The notes below the pieces were generated by a model. The model saw nothing but the letters and a program-made list of their open reading frames with translations. It was not told the origin of the DNA and made no database searches. Below, one piece after another: positions 8,581 through 17,914 of a stretch of DNA of 64,000 nt. Both the position numbers and the translations under genes were made by a program. The DNA is taken from NCBI GenBank assembly GCA_963770995.1, contig CAVYRS010000004.1, forward strand, positions 558,001 to 622,000, read 5' to 3'. Within the stretch, counting starts at the first letter, position 1. The number at the start of each line of letters is the position of its first letter. The DNA comes from CAVSWN01 sp963770995 (GTDB taxonomy: Bacteria > Acidobacteriota > Vicinamibacteria > Vicinamibacterales > CAVVIG01).

Positions 8581-9152
8581 ATGAGACGGATGGCTCTGGT
8601 GATTTCGGTGGCGGCGCTGATAGCGAGCGTGGCCTGTGGCAAGAAGCAACCGCCCGTCGCCCGGCCATTTCCGCCGGCGCCCGCGAACACGTCTTCGACG
8701 TCGCCGCTCCGCCGACGCCGCCGTCACCGGTGCCGGCGCCGCCGATGGTGCCGCCCGAGCCGGTGCGCGACGACGCCATCGCGTCGGCGTCGCTCGACGA
8801 CCTGAACCAGAACTCTCCGCTCAAGCCGGTGTTCTTCGAACTACGACAGCGACGAGCTGAGCCCCGCCGCCCAGCAGATCCTCAACGAGAACGCGACGGT
8901 CCTGAAACGCTATGCCACCTGGACCGTGACGATCGAAGGCCATTGCGACGAGCGCGGGACAGCCGAGTACAATTTGGCATTGGGCGAACGGCGCGCCGTC
9001 GACTGCGCGCGCCTACTTGATGTCGCTCGGCATCGCCGCGGAACGCCTGCGCACGGTGAGCTACGGCAAGGAATTCCCGTTCGACGCCGGGCACGACGGA
9101 GACGGCGTTCTCGAAGAACCGCCGCGCGCATTTCGTCATCACCGCGAAGTGA
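8581..9152 (+). CDS. pal: Peptidoglycan-associated lipoprotein Pal (frame broken)
   Basis: A lipoprotein signal with lipobox-like SVACGKK (cysteine near residue 20) is followed by a Pro-rich linker and an OmpA-type peptidoglycan-binding domain. The domain is read in pieces: ELSPAAQQIL, VTIEGHCDERGTAEYNLALGERRA (the classic GHxDxRG segment), GIAAERLRTVSYGKE, and SKNRRAHFVITAK at the end (9152). At least three frame breaks, again repaired by removing single bases. It anchors the outer membrane to the wall and is the partner of TolB just upstream. The 35 bases before the start carry no second promoter that I can see. Confidence 0.88.
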
Positions 9153-9159
9153 GTGTCCT

Positions 9160-10023
9160 ATGACGCAGAAACTACTCGCCGTCGTCACTGGAGTCCTGCT
9201 GATCGGTCTCGCGGCGCCCGCGTCGGCCGCCAACAAAGAGCATCAGCAGCTGATGGCGGACATCCGCATGCTGCAGGAGCAGACGCAGCTGCTGCAGAAC
9301 CTGCTCGGCCAGTTCAACGAGGCGCTGAAAGCCGTCAACACGCGTCTCGATCAGCAGACCGAGACGAATCGGAAGATGGCCGCCGATCAGAAGCTGGCAA
9401 TCGACAACCTGACCAACGATGTGCGCGTCATCCGCGAAAAGCTCGACGACAACAACGTCCGGGTCGGATCGCTCACGCAGGAAGTGGACGCGCTGCGGCA
9501 ATCGATGCAGCAAATGGCGACGCGGCCCACGGCCACCGATCCGCTCGATCCGAGCACGGCCGGCGGCGCCGGCGTGATGCCACCCGGCGGCGGCGCTCCG
9601 CCCTCCTCGGGGTCGGGCGCGCCGGCGTCGGCCATGACTGCGTCGCCCCGCCAGGTCTGGGATGCCGCGTACGCCGACTACACCTCCGGCCAGTACGATC
9701 TCGCCGTGCTCGGGTTCGAAGCCTACATCCGGAACTTCCCGAAGTCCGACTCCGCCGACGACGCCCAGGTGCTGATCTGCGCCGCCTTCCTGGCGGACAA
9801 GAAGTACCAGAAGGCCGTCGACGCGTGCGACACCGCGATTCGCACCTATCCGAGCGGCAACGCGATTCCCGATGCGTACTTCCGGAAGGGACTGGCCCTG
9901 GCGGACATGCGCGACGTGAACGGCGCGCGCGCCGCCTGGGAAATCGTCGTCAGGAACTTCCCCGACAGCGACGCGGGCCGCCTCGCCAAACAGCGGTTGG
10001 AGCAAACCCGCCGACACGACTAG
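9160..10023 (+). CDS. cpoB: Tol-Pal system protein YbgF/CpoB
   Basis: 287 residues in one clean frame. ATG 9160 begins a signal peptide (MTQKLLAVVTGVLLIGLAAPASA). Residues about 25-115 are a coiled coil rich in Gln and Leu, as in the YbgF trimerisation domain. A Gly/Pro/Ser linker follows (about 120-155), then three TPR-like repeats (about 160-280) with the usual YxxGxYDLAVLGFEAYIRNFP opening. CpoB coordinates peptidoglycan synthesis with outer-membrane constriction. It closes the operon tolQ-tolR-tonB-tolB-pal-cpoB and lies seven bases after pal. Confidence 0.92.
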   Translation: MTQKLLAVVTGVLLIGLAAPASAANKEHQQLMADIRMLQEQTQLLQNLLGQFNEALKAVNTRLDQQTETNRKMAADQKLAIDNLTNDVRVIREKLDDNNVRVGSLTQEVDALRQSMQQMATRPTATDPLDPSTAGGAGVMPPGGGAPPSSGSGAPASAMTASPRQVWDAAYADYTSGQYDLAVLGFEAYIRNFPKSDSADDAQVLICAAFLADKKYQKAVDACDTAIRTYPSGNAIPDAYFRKGLALADMRDVNGARAAWEIVVRNFPDSDAGRLAKQRLEQTRRHD

Positions 10024-10101
10024 CGTTTGCCCGATTCGTCTTGCACGCTGATTCGGGTGTGACCTGCCCTGTCAGACCCCCTGGAGTAGAATCGTCGTCC
10101 T

Positions 10102-10542
10102 ATGGGATCGTCAACAAAGTCATTCTCGTCGGCAATCTCGGGCGCGACGCCGAGTTGCGCTACACGCCGGGCGGCGCCGCGGTCGCCAAGTTCAGCCTCG
10201 CGACCACCGAGGTCTGGAACGACAAGGGCGGCCAGCGCCAGGAACGCACCGAGTGGCACAACATCGACCTGTGGGGCAAGCAGGCTGAGTCGCTGTCCGA
10301 GTACCTGTCGAAGGGCAAGCAGGTGTACGTCGAGGGCCGCCTCCAGACCGACGAGTACACCGACAAGGACGGCACCAAGCGGAAGAGCACGAAGGTCCGC
10401 TGCGACCGCGTCGTGCTGCTCGGCGGCGGCGGCGGTGGCCGCGGCGCAGGCGCGCCGCGCGAGGCGGCGACGACACGGCCGGCCACGCATGCCCGCCGAA
10501 CCCTCGTCCGAACCGCTCACCGACGACGATATACCGTTCTGA
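10102..10542 (+). CDS. ssb: Single-stranded DNA-binding protein (two frame breaks)
   Basis: The OB fold is clear (VNKVILVGNLGRDAELRYTP, then WHNIDLWGKQAESLSEYLSKG and VYVEGRLQT). The ATG at 10102 and the C-terminal acidic tip DDDIPF lie in one frame while the OB fold lies in another, so one base is missing just after the ATG and another shift occurs in the glycine linker after GGGGGG. The DDDIPF tip is the conserved hook for recombination and repair partners, which argues that the gene is intact in the organism. A long hairpin begins three bases after the stop and separates it from the convergent cupin gene. Confidence 0.9.
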   Translation: MGSSTKSFSSAISGATPSCATRRAAPRSPSSASRPPRSGTTRAASARNAPSGTTSTCGASRLSRCPSTCRRASRCTSRAASRPTSTPTRTAPSGRARRSAATASCCSAAAAVAAAQARRARRRRHGRPRMPAEPSSEPLTDDDIPF

Positions 10543-10544
10543 GA

Positions 10545-10645
10545 GATCGGGTAATTGGATAATCTGGTAATCGGGTAATTGATTGGGGAATTGAGTCAAT
10601 CAGCCAATCAATTACCCGATTCCCCGATTACCCGATTACCCGATT
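10545..10645. repeat. Long hairpin with tandem GGGTAAT-type arms, copy 2
   Basis: Two 42-base arms (10545-10586 and 10604-10645) are inverted copies matching at 37 of 42 positions with a 17-base loop. Units are ATCGGGTAATT and relatives, the same as at 1205-1301. It lies between the convergent ssb and cupin genes and again merges with the TGA of the minus-strand gene. A role as a two-way transcription barrier is plausible from position only. Confidence 0.87.
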
Positions 10646-11005
10646 CACGGCTTGTCTTTCCTGCCGTACCGATCCTCGAGCCTGACCACATCGTGCAGCT
10701 CCGGCGTCGAGACCTCGAAGATGTCGCTGTCTTCGATCGCCGTCATGCGGTGGACGGTCTTCGGCGTGATGTGCACGCGCTCTCCGGGCAGCATCTCGCG
10801 CTTCGACCAGCTTGCCGTCCTCCTGAATCTCGAACAGCAGCCGTCCCGAGTGCAGGTAGATCGTCTCGTCCTTGACGTTGTGGTACTGCAGGCTCAGCGC
10901 GTGCCCGGCGTTCACGTGAATCAGCTTGCCGACGTAGCGATCGGTCTTGGCCCAGTGCAGCTCGTAGCCCCACGGCTTCTCGACGCGTGCGATCCCTTCG
11001 GTCAC
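10645..11005 (-). CDS. Cupin protein, mannose-6-phosphate isomerase type (frame broken)
   Basis: About 119 residues. The N-terminal frame gives VEKPWGYELHWAKTDRYVGK and ALSLQYHNVKDETIYLHSG, the single cupin barrel typical of type-II mannose-6-phosphate isomerase and related sugar-phosphate cupins, including likely metal ligands (H in QYH, E in ETIY). A shift near 10800 leads to a frame reading VHRMTAIEDSDIFEVSTPEL and ending RYGRKDKP at 10645. The start overlaps the end of ptsI, so it belongs to the PTS operon. Substrate cannot be told from sequence. Confidence 0.75.
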
Positions 11006-12789
11006 GGAGTCACTCCCTTGATGAGCGTCAACCTGCCCATGGCGGCCATCAGCTCGCGTTCGATCTCGTCGACCGTCGCCAGCCGCAGCACGCGGCGCGC
11101 CAGCGCGCGCAGGTCGTCGCGGCGAAGCTCGCCGAGCACCTGCTTGGCGACCGGAATGGCGCCGGGCGTCATGCTGAATTCGGTGAGGCCGAGGCCGACG
11201 AGCAGCGTCAGCAGCGCCGGGTCGGAGGCCATCTCGCCGCAGAGCGACACCGGAATCCGCTGACGCGTGGCCGCGCGCCGCACCATCAGATCATCCGCAG
11301 GATCGCCGGATGCAGCGGCTCGTACAGCTGCGAGACGCGCTCGTCGGCGCGATCGACGGCCAGGCAGTACTGAATCAGATCGTTGGTGCCGATCGTGAAG
11401 AAATCGACCTCGCGCGCCAGCAGGTCGGCCGTGTACGCGGCCGCGGGAATCTCGATCATGACGCCGATCGGCACGCGGCGGCACGTGCTCGCCGCGCCGC
11501 GCGAGGTCGGCCGCGGCCTCGGCCACCATGCGGCGCGCCTCGCGCAACTGCTCGACGCTCGACACGAACGGAAACATGATGCGCAGCTGGCCGTGCCGCG
11601 CCGCCCGCAGCAGCGCGCGCAGCTGGACGCGGAACAGCTCCGGACGCGTCAGGCTCAGACGCAGGCCGCGCAGGCCCTGGCGGCTCGCGCGCTCCTCGTC
11701 GGGCTGCCAGCCTGGCGTCGAGCGGGTGGCGGACGCGCCGCGACGCCAGCTGATCCTCGTCGACGTCGAAGGTCCGGACGGTGACCGACCCCGGCGCCAT
11801 CGCCCTCGAGCATGCCGCGGTAGATCTCGTATTGGCGATCTTCGTCGGCGAGGTCGTCGACGTCGGTGGCGAGGAGGAACTCGGATCGATACAGCCCGAT
11901 GCCTTCGGCGCCGGCGTAGCGGGCGGCGGCCAGATCGTCGGGAAACTCGATGTTCGCGTCGAGCCGAATCGCGGACGCCGTCGGCGGTCACGGCCGGTCC
12001 GCGCGCGCTCGCCCTCGACGCCGGCCGCGGGCCGCCGATCGTCGCGCGTGCTGGGCGGCGCGCGCGAGCTCCTCCGGCGTCGGATCGAGGATCAGCTGCG
12101 CTCGCCGATGCCGTCGATGACGACCAGCTGACCCGGCTGAATGCGCTCGCTGGCGTTGTGCAGGCCGACGACCGCGGGCACGTCGAGCGATCGCGCCAGG
12201 ATGGCGGTGTGATACGTGCGGCTGCCGGCGTCGGTCGCGAAGCCGCGGACCTTCGTCCAGTCCACCTGCGCCGCCAGCGACGGCGTCAGCTCGTCGGCGA
12301 TCGAGCACCGACGATTCGTCGAGCTCGCGCAGCAGATCGCGCGGCGTGGACACGTCGCGCCGCAGGTTCATCCGGAGCCGGCCGACCAGATCGGCGACGT
12401 CGCCCTTCCGCTCGCGCAGGTACGGATCGGCGACCTCGTCGAACACCGCGCTGAACTCGTGGAACACCTGCTGCACCGCCCACTCGGCGTTGACGCGCTG
12501 CTCGCGGACGATCGTCGGCGGCGCGCGGCGACCAGCATCGGATCGTCGAGCATCAGCAGCTGCGCGTCGAAGAGCGACGCCAGCTCGGGCCGCCGCTCGG
12601 CGACGCGGGCGCGGATGTCCACCAGCTGCTCCCGCGATCGGTCGCGGCTCTCGTCGAGCCGCGCCAGCTCGTGCGTCGACGCGCGCCGGCGCGATCTGAT
12701 AGCGCAGCACCTGCGCCCGCTGGATGAGGATGACGGCGCGGCCGGACGACCACGCCCGGGGAGACGCCGATGCCGGTCAGCCGCTGCAT
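11002..12789 (-). CDS. ptsI: PTS enzyme I, phosphoenolpyruvate-protein phosphotransferase (frame broken)
   Basis: EI takes phosphate from PEP onto a histidine and passes it to HPr. The ATG at 12789 gives MQRLTGIGVSPGVVV. The phosphohistidine loop reads GSRTYHTAILARSLDVPAVV (about 12180-12240). The PEP-binding barrel is seen as PIGVMIEIPAAAYTADLLA and FFTIGTNDLIQYCLAVDR (about 11350-11470), and the CGEMASDP segment near 11245 carries the catalytic cysteine. Expected length (about 590 residues) fits. Several single-base breaks scatter the frame. It overlaps ptsH by 13 bases and is last but one in the rpoN-hpf-hprK-rapZ-EIIA-HPr-EI series. Confidence 0.87.
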
Positions 12790-13055
12790 GCGTCCTCGCC
12801 GAAGCCCGACTCGACCAGCGCCGCGAGCGCCGACACCGCGTCGTCCTCGTCGGCGCCGTCGGCGCTAATGGTGATGGTCGATCCTCGCGCGGCCGCCAGC
12901 AGCAGGATCCCCATGATGCTCTTGCCGTCCATCTCGCGGCGATCGCGCGCCACCCGCACGTGCGCGGTGAACCGGGTCGCGAGGTGCACGAACTTCGCCG
13001 CCGCGCGCGCGTGCATGCCCAGCTGATTGACGACGGTCACTGAACGGGAGGTCAT
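12777..13055 (-). CDS. ptsH: PTS phosphocarrier protein HPr
   Basis: 92 residues starting at ATG 13055 (MTSRSVTVVNQLGMHARAAA). The active histidine is in GMHARAA (about residue 15) and the regulatory serine in MDGKSIMGI (about residue 46), so it can be phosphorylated by EI and by the HPr kinase encoded nearby. Frame intact. Its ATG overlaps the TGA of the EIIA gene (ATGA), and the last 13 bases overlap ptsI. The frame is open upstream only because it reads through a heptamer repeat array; that part is not HPr. Confidence 0.93.
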   Translation of the reverse strand: MTSRSVTVVNQLGMHARAAAKFVHLATRFTAHVRVARDRREMDGKSIMGILLLAAARGSTITISADGADEDDAVSALAALVESGFGEDACSG

Positions 13056-13609
13056 ACAGAACATCGTGCACGGTGCACGGTGCACAGTGCTCGGTGCAGG
13101 GTGCACAGTGCTCGGTGCAGGGTGCGCGGTGCACGGTGCCGGATGCTCCCTGCACCAAGCACTGAGCACAGCGCACTCTGCACTGAGCACCGCGTCTTAT
13201 GCACTGCTTTTTTCCCCGCGAGAAAGTCCGACGCCACCCAGATGGCGTTGCGGCCATGGTCGCGCATCTCCTGGGCGACGGCGAGCAGATCCGACGAGCT
13301 GCGCAGGCCGGCCAGCTTGATCAGCATCGGCAGGTTGACGCCGGTGATGACCTCGAGTCGATCCTTTTCGAGAAACGTCATGCCGAGGTTCGAGGGCGTG
13401 CCGCCGAACATGTCGGTCAGCAGCAGGACGCCCGCATCGCCGCGCACGCGCTCGATCGCCTGCGCGATCTCTTCGCGCGCGTCGTTCACATCGTCGTGCC
13501 AGCCGATCGACACCGCCGTGAACTGCGGCAGGTCGCCGACGATCATCTCGGCGGCGTTGACGAGCTCCATGGCCAGCTGCCCGTGCGTGACGACGACGAC
13601 GCCAATCAC
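13052..13609 (-). CDS. PTS mannose-type EIIA protein with repeat-encoded tail
   Basis: A 185-residue EIIA-Man fold protein. GTG 13609 is preferred because GGAG lies just upstream; an in-frame ATG at 13630 overlaps rapZ. The phosphorylation histidine is in VVVVTHGQLAMEL (about residue 9-10), and LLLTDMFGGTPSNLG (about 60-74) is the family signature. The normal domain ends near residue 135 (DFLAGKKAV). The remaining 50 or so residues, Cys/His/Arg-rich, are encoded by the GTGC heptamer hairpin, which stays open until a TGA that overlaps the ATG of HPr. No EIIB, C or D gene is visible, so a regulatory role is likely. Confidence 0.88.
   Translation of the reverse strand: MIGVVVVTHGQLAMELVNAAEMIVGDLPQFTAVSIGWHDDVNDAREEIAQAIERVRGDAGVLLLTDMFGGTPSNLGMTFLEKDRLEVITGVNLPMLIKLAGLRSSSDLLAVAQEMRDHGRNAIWVASDFLAGKKAVHKTRCSVQSALCSVLGAGSIRHRAPRTLHRALCTLHRALCTVHRARCSV
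13066..13191. repeat. Inverted arrays of a 7-base GTGCNNG unit
   Basis: Eleven consecutive heptamers of form GTGCNNG (13066-13142; GTGCACG, GTGCACA, GTGCTCG, GTGCAGG and others) face six heptamers of the reverse form (CTGCACC, GAGCACA and others, 13150-13191), giving a long imperfect hairpin with a seven-base centre. The whole array is inside the open frame of the EIIA gene just before HPr. Since seven is not a multiple of three, all three codon phases of the unit are used. Confidence 0.85.
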
Positions 13610-13617
13610 AACGTCTC

Positions 13618-14627
13618 CTATCGTAGGCACGGTCGCCGGCTACCTGCCCGCCTGTCCACGATGTCCCGGTGCCGGACGCGGACCCGGGCGCCGCCGACGT
13701 CGGCCAGGCGCCGGCGCAGCCGCTCCGCGATCATCACCGACCGATGGCGGCCGCCCGTGCAGCCGATGGCGACGGTCAGGTAGCTCTTCCCTTCGGCGAC
13801 GTAGTACGGCACGACGTAGCTGCAGGTACTCCTCGAGCCGATCCATGAACTCGCGGCTCGACTCCGTCGCGCTCCATGAACTCCACCACGGCGCGGTCGC
13901 GCCCGGTGCGCCGGCGCAGCGCGGCGACGAAGTGCGGATTCGGCAGGCAGCGCACGTCGAACACGAGATCGGCGTCGACCGGCACGCCGTGCTTGTAGCC
14001 GAAGCTGAGCAGCGTGATGACGAGCCGCGGCCGCGCGCGCGCCGCGCGACAGGCCCATGAAGAACTGCCGCAGCTCGTGCACCGTCATGTCGGACGTGTC
14101 GACGATTTCGTCGGCCAGGTCGCGAATCGCGTTCATGCGCGAGCGCTCGTCGCGGATCCCTTCGCGTGACCGAGCGATCCGGCGCGAGCGGATGCGGACG
14201 GCGCGTCTCGCTGAAGCGGCGCACGAGCGCCGCGTGGCTGGCCTCGAGGAAGATCAGCACCGGGTTCAGCCGCGGCATGCTTCCGCAGGCGCTTGAAGAT
14301 CTTCGGGAACTGCGACAGGAAATCGCCTTCGCGCACGTCGACGACGATCGCGACCTTTTCGATGTCGCTGCCGCCGCGCAGCGAGAGCTTGGCCAGCGTC
14401 GGAATCAGCGTGGTCGGCAGATTGTCGACGCAGAAATAGCCGAGATCTTCGAGCGCGCGAATCGCCTGCGACTTGCCGGAGCCCGACAGGCCGGTCAGGA
14501 CGATGAACGGCTGCGCGGCCCGGACGCGCCGCCACCCTTCGCCCGCAACGATCGGGCTGGGCTGGTCGGCCTCGCGGCCCTTCCCGCCCGTCTTCGCGGT
14601 CCTGCCCTTCCTGCCTTTCCGGCCCAT
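13618..14627 (-). CDS. rapZ: RNase adapter / nucleotide-binding protein RapZ (frame broken)
   Basis: A P-loop protein of the YvcJ/RapZ family. Walker A GLSGSGKS follows FIVLT, then LGYFCVDNLPTTLIP and VREGDFLSQFP. The C-terminal domain is seen as MTVHELRQFFMG, SFGYKHGVPVDADLVFDVRCLPNP and YLTVAIGCTGGRHRSV (near 13740), ending at 13618. At least four single-base breaks. In E. coli RapZ controls glucosamine-6-phosphate synthase through small RNAs; in other phyla the role differs. The chosen ATG (14627) would give an N-terminus MGRKGRKGRTAK encoded by a tandem GGAAGGGCA-type repeat; a start closer to the P-loop is possible. Confidence 0.85.
14579..14618. repeat. GGGCAGGAA-type tandem units, single arm
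   Basis: Units related to CCTGCCCTT occur in tandem at the 5' end of rapZ. The same unit forms the two-armed hairpin at 54093-54158. Here I see only one clear arm, and it is in frame with RapZ, encoding Gly/Lys/Arg-rich residues. Confidence 0.55.
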
Positions 14628-14676
14628 CGCCGCCGCGTTAGCGGCTCCCCCCGGCTCGAGCTCCTCGTCCTCTTCG

Positions 14677-15649
14677 TCAGCCGGCGACTCGAGCGGCCGC
14701 CTGCCGGAGCTGGCTGCTCGAGACGCTCGGCGAGCGCGCGCGCCGCATGATGGCCGCGCGACCGCAGCAGCTGATTGCGCGCGGCGACCTCGACCAGGAT
14801 GGCGATGTTGCGCCCGGGCGCCACCGGCATGCGGATGAGCGGCACGCGCAGGCCGAGGATCTCGAAGAAGCTCGTCGTCCAGGCCGAGCCGTTCGTATTC
14901 GCGGGCCGGATCCCAGCGTTCGAGCTGGACGACGAGCTCCACGCGCTTCGACGAGCGCGTCGAGGCGATGCCGAACAGGTCCTTGACGTTGATCACGCCG
15001 AGGCCGCGCAGCTCCATGTGGTGGCGCGTCAGCTCGGGGCAGGTGCCGATCAGAATCGCCTCCTGCGCGCCGGCGGACTTCCACGGTGTCGTCGGCGACC
15101 AGGCGATGACCGCGCACGATCAGGTCGAGCGCGCACTCGCTCTTGCCGATGCCGCTCTCGCCCGACGATCAGCACGCCGAGGCCGAGGATGTCCATCAGC
15201 ACGGCGTGCAGAATGATGCGTTCGGCGAGCGAGTCCTCGAGAATCGACGTCAGCTTCGCGATCGCGGTCGGCGTCGACGACGGCGGTCTTGAGCAGCGGC
15301 AGCGCTCGCGCGCTCGGCTTCGATCACCAGCTCCGCGGGCGGCGAGAACCCGCCGGTGATCAGCACGCAGGGAAAATCGAGCGTCAGCGCGAGCCGCAGC
15401 GCCGACACGCGCGCGATCGACGTCGAGGCTTTCGAGGTAGCGGATCTCGCTCTCGCCGAAGATCAGCACGCGCCCGCGCTTCAGATACTCGTGAAAGCCG
15501 GCGAGCGCCAGGCCGGTCTTCTGGATGTGCGGGCTGGTGATGACGCGATCCAGGCCGTCCGCGCCGGCCAGCAGCTCGAGCGGCAGCCCAAAGGCCTCCG
15601 GCCGGCTGGCCAGGAGCGCGGCGACGGTGACGCTCGGTTGAGAGACCAA
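14677..15649 (-). CDS. hprK: HPr kinase/phosphorylase HprK (frame broken)
   Basis: The TTG start at 15649 gives an N-terminal domain with HIQKTGLALAGFHEYLKRGR, the HprK signature. The Walker A motif GESGIGKSECALDLIVRG is recovered near 15150 by removing one extra G, followed by HRLVADD. MELRGLGVINVKDLFG (near 15005) is the family motif around the nucleotide site, then PVAPGRNIAILVEVAARN. Removal of an extra C near 14715 gives the end LRQAAARVAG at 14677. HprK phosphorylates HPr on serine; the target serine is present in the HPr encoded five genes' distance downstream. Between hpf and rapZ in a compact operon. Confidence 0.87.
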
Positions 15650-15690
15650 GGACTACAGACTAACGACTATGCGCGCCGTACGTCTACGCT

Positions 15691-16255
15691 TCAGTCTCCA
15701 CGCAGCGTCAGCTCGCCGTTCGGCCGGCGATACAGGACATTGATCGCCCTCGGTCGCAGGATCGCGAAAGACGACCACGCCGTCGCGCGCGATGTCCATC
15801 TCCTTCGCGGCCTCGGCCACCGACATCGGCTTGATCGTCTGGCGCGACGACCGCACGATGCGCGGCATCCGAGCCCGCGACGCCGGCGCGACCGAGCGCG
15901 ACGCACGGCCACGGCCTCGCGGTGCTCGGCGCGCGGCCGGGACCACCTTGCCGCCGTGCCGCTTGCGCGCCTGCCACTTGCCCTTCATCTTCTGGGCCTG
16001 CTGGCTGATCTTGCCGATGGCGACGCTCAGCGAGGCTTCCCAGCTGGCGGAGTCGCCGACACCGTGCAGGAACTTCTCGCCGCGGACGTGCAGGGTGATG
16101 TCGGTGCGATGCCGGTGTTTTTCGCGCGTCAGCACGGCCTGCGCCGACACGGCGCTGTCGTTCAGGACGCGTTCGAGTTTGCCGACTTTGTGTTCGACGA
16201 GCCGGCGAAGGGCGGGAGTGATGTCGACGTGACGGCCGGTGAGTTCGAGTCGCAT
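15691..16255 (-). CDS. hpf: Ribosome hibernation promoting factor, long form (frame broken near end)
   Basis: About 187 residues. The N-terminal S30AE domain (MRLELTGRHVDITPALRRL, then TDITLHVRGEKF) binds the small ribosomal subunit decoding region. The C-terminal domain (IKPMSVAEAAKEMD, VVFRDPAT) dimerises ribosomes; a one-base break near 15752 moves to the frame INVLYRRPNGELTLRGD, which ends at 15691. The order rpoN-hpf-hprK is widespread in bacteria. It begins 40 bases after rpoN. Confidence 0.92.
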
Positions 16256-16295
16256 ATGGATCGCTCGGCTGAAGCCGCGCTACATCTGCGAGCGG

Positions 16296-17730
16296 CTAGT
16301 ACAAGACTTTGCGTTGATTCGACGTCGGAATCTTCAGTTCTTCGCGGTATTTCGCAATGGTACGCCGCGCCAGCACGAGCCCTTCGCGCTGCAGGATGCT
16401 CACGATCTTCGAGTCGCTGAGCGGTTTGCGCGGATCTTCGTTCTCGATGATCTTCCGAATGCGCTGCTTGATCGTGACCGACGACACGCTCTCGCCGTAC
16501 GAGCTGCTGATGCCGCTGTGGAAGAAGTACTTCATTTCGAACACGCCCTGCGGCGTGTGCATGTACTTGTTCGTCACCACGCGGCTCACCGTCGACTCGT
16601 GCATGCCGATGTCGTTGGCCACGTCGCGCAGCACCAGCGGACGCAGATGCTCGATGCCGTGATCCAGGAAATCGCGCTGGAAATTGACGATGCTCTTGGC
16701 CACCTTGAAGATCGTCTTCTGCCGCTGCTCCACCGACTTGATCAGCCAGAGCGCCGACCGGAACTTGTCCTTGACGTAGGCGCGCGTTTCGTCGCGTGTT
16801 GTCGACAGCGGTCTTGTCCAGCAGCCGCCGGTACACCGGGCTGATGCGCATCTGCGGCAGCCCGTCTTCGTTGAGCACGACGACGTATTCGTCCTCGACC
16901 TTCATGACGTAGACGTCGGGGATGACGTACTGCGACTGCGTGGGGTTGTAGCGGCTCCCCGGCTTGGGATCGAGATGCCGGATGACCTCGACGTGTTCCT
17001 TGAGATCGTCGATGGTCATCCCGAGCTTGCGGGCGATCTCCGGCACCTGATGATTCTGGAGCAGACGCAGGTGCTCGGTGACGATCTTGTCCGTCGGGCG
17101 TGCCTTCGAGGCCGAGATGGCGAAGCTGGAGCAGCAGACACTCCTGCAGATCGCGCGCGGCCACGCCGGTCGGATCGAAACCCTGAATCAGTCGCCAACG
17201 CCGCGCTCGACGTCCGACACCGGCCACGGGCCCATCGCCGCGAGCTCCTCGAATGACGCCACCAGGTAGCCGTCGTCGTCGAGATTGCCGATGATCGCCG
17301 ACCCGATCTCGCGCATCAGCGCATCGTCGGTTTGCATCGACAGCTGCCACATCAGGTGATCGGAGAGCGAACTGCTGGTCGACAGCGTGTTCTCGATCGG
17401 CGGCAGTTCTTTCACTTCCTGCGGTGCCTTCGGCCGATAGCCGTCGTCGAGATAGTCGCCGAAGAAATATTCGTAGTCCTGGTCGTCCCAGGTATCTGTC
17501 TTGTTGGGCGCTTGATCCGGTTCGGCTTTCTCGGGCGTCGGTGCGGCTTCGGCGGGCTGCAGGTCTTCGGTGGGGACTTCCTCGAGCATCGGATTCTCAA
17601 CCATTTCCTGGTTGAGCAGATCGGACAGCTCGAGCGTCGACATCGGCAGCAGCTTGATCGCCTGCTGCAGTGACGGGGTAAGTATCAGCTTCTGAACTAG
17701 CTTGGTGTGAAGCTTCTGCTGGATGCCCAT
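16296..17730 (-). CDS. rpoN: RNA polymerase sigma-54 factor RpoN (frame broken)
   Basis: About 477 residues. Region I (IQQKLHTKLVQKLILTPSLQQ, LLPMSTLEL) interacts with AAA+ activators; an acidic region II follows; the core-binding domain contains NLDDDGYL, GCGVAARDLQECLLLQ-like sequence, and MPEIARKLGMTIDDLKEHV. The helix-turn-helix is seen as DVANDIGMHESTVSRVV, and the RpoN box as ARRTIAKYRE close to the C-terminus. One-base breaks occur near 17200-17130 and 16790. It opens the hpf-hprK-rapZ-PTS series. Upstream is a candidate -24/-12 element, which would make it autoregulated. Confidence 0.92.
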
Positions 17731-17823
17731 GAATAGGAGCGTTAGCTAAGTCGTTGTCGCATAGCCACTTGCATGAATCGACGACCGGTCGTTGTGGCCG
17801 GCTCGTTAGCGACGCCTCAGCTG

Positions 17824-17840
17824 ATGCAATTCCCACGCCT
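17824..17840 (-). promoter_or_regulatory. Possible sigma-54 (-24/-12) promoter before rpoN
   Basis: On the minus strand AGGCGTGGGAATTGCAT has GG and GC separated by exactly ten bases, and a full TTGCA, as in the -24/-12 consensus; the -24 half differs at three positions. It lies about 95 bases before the rpoN start. This is pattern matching only. Confidence 0.3.
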
Positions 17841-17914
17841 ATTTTAATCCCGAACGCCAGTTGTGTCGACGCATGGTTTTTGGCGGGTGCAAGCCAAGAA
17901 CGTGACGTTCGCGA

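Noticed and set aside
13066..13191. Repeat array considered as CRISPR
   Set aside because: Units are only seven bases without spacers and occur in inverted arms; no cas genes are present.
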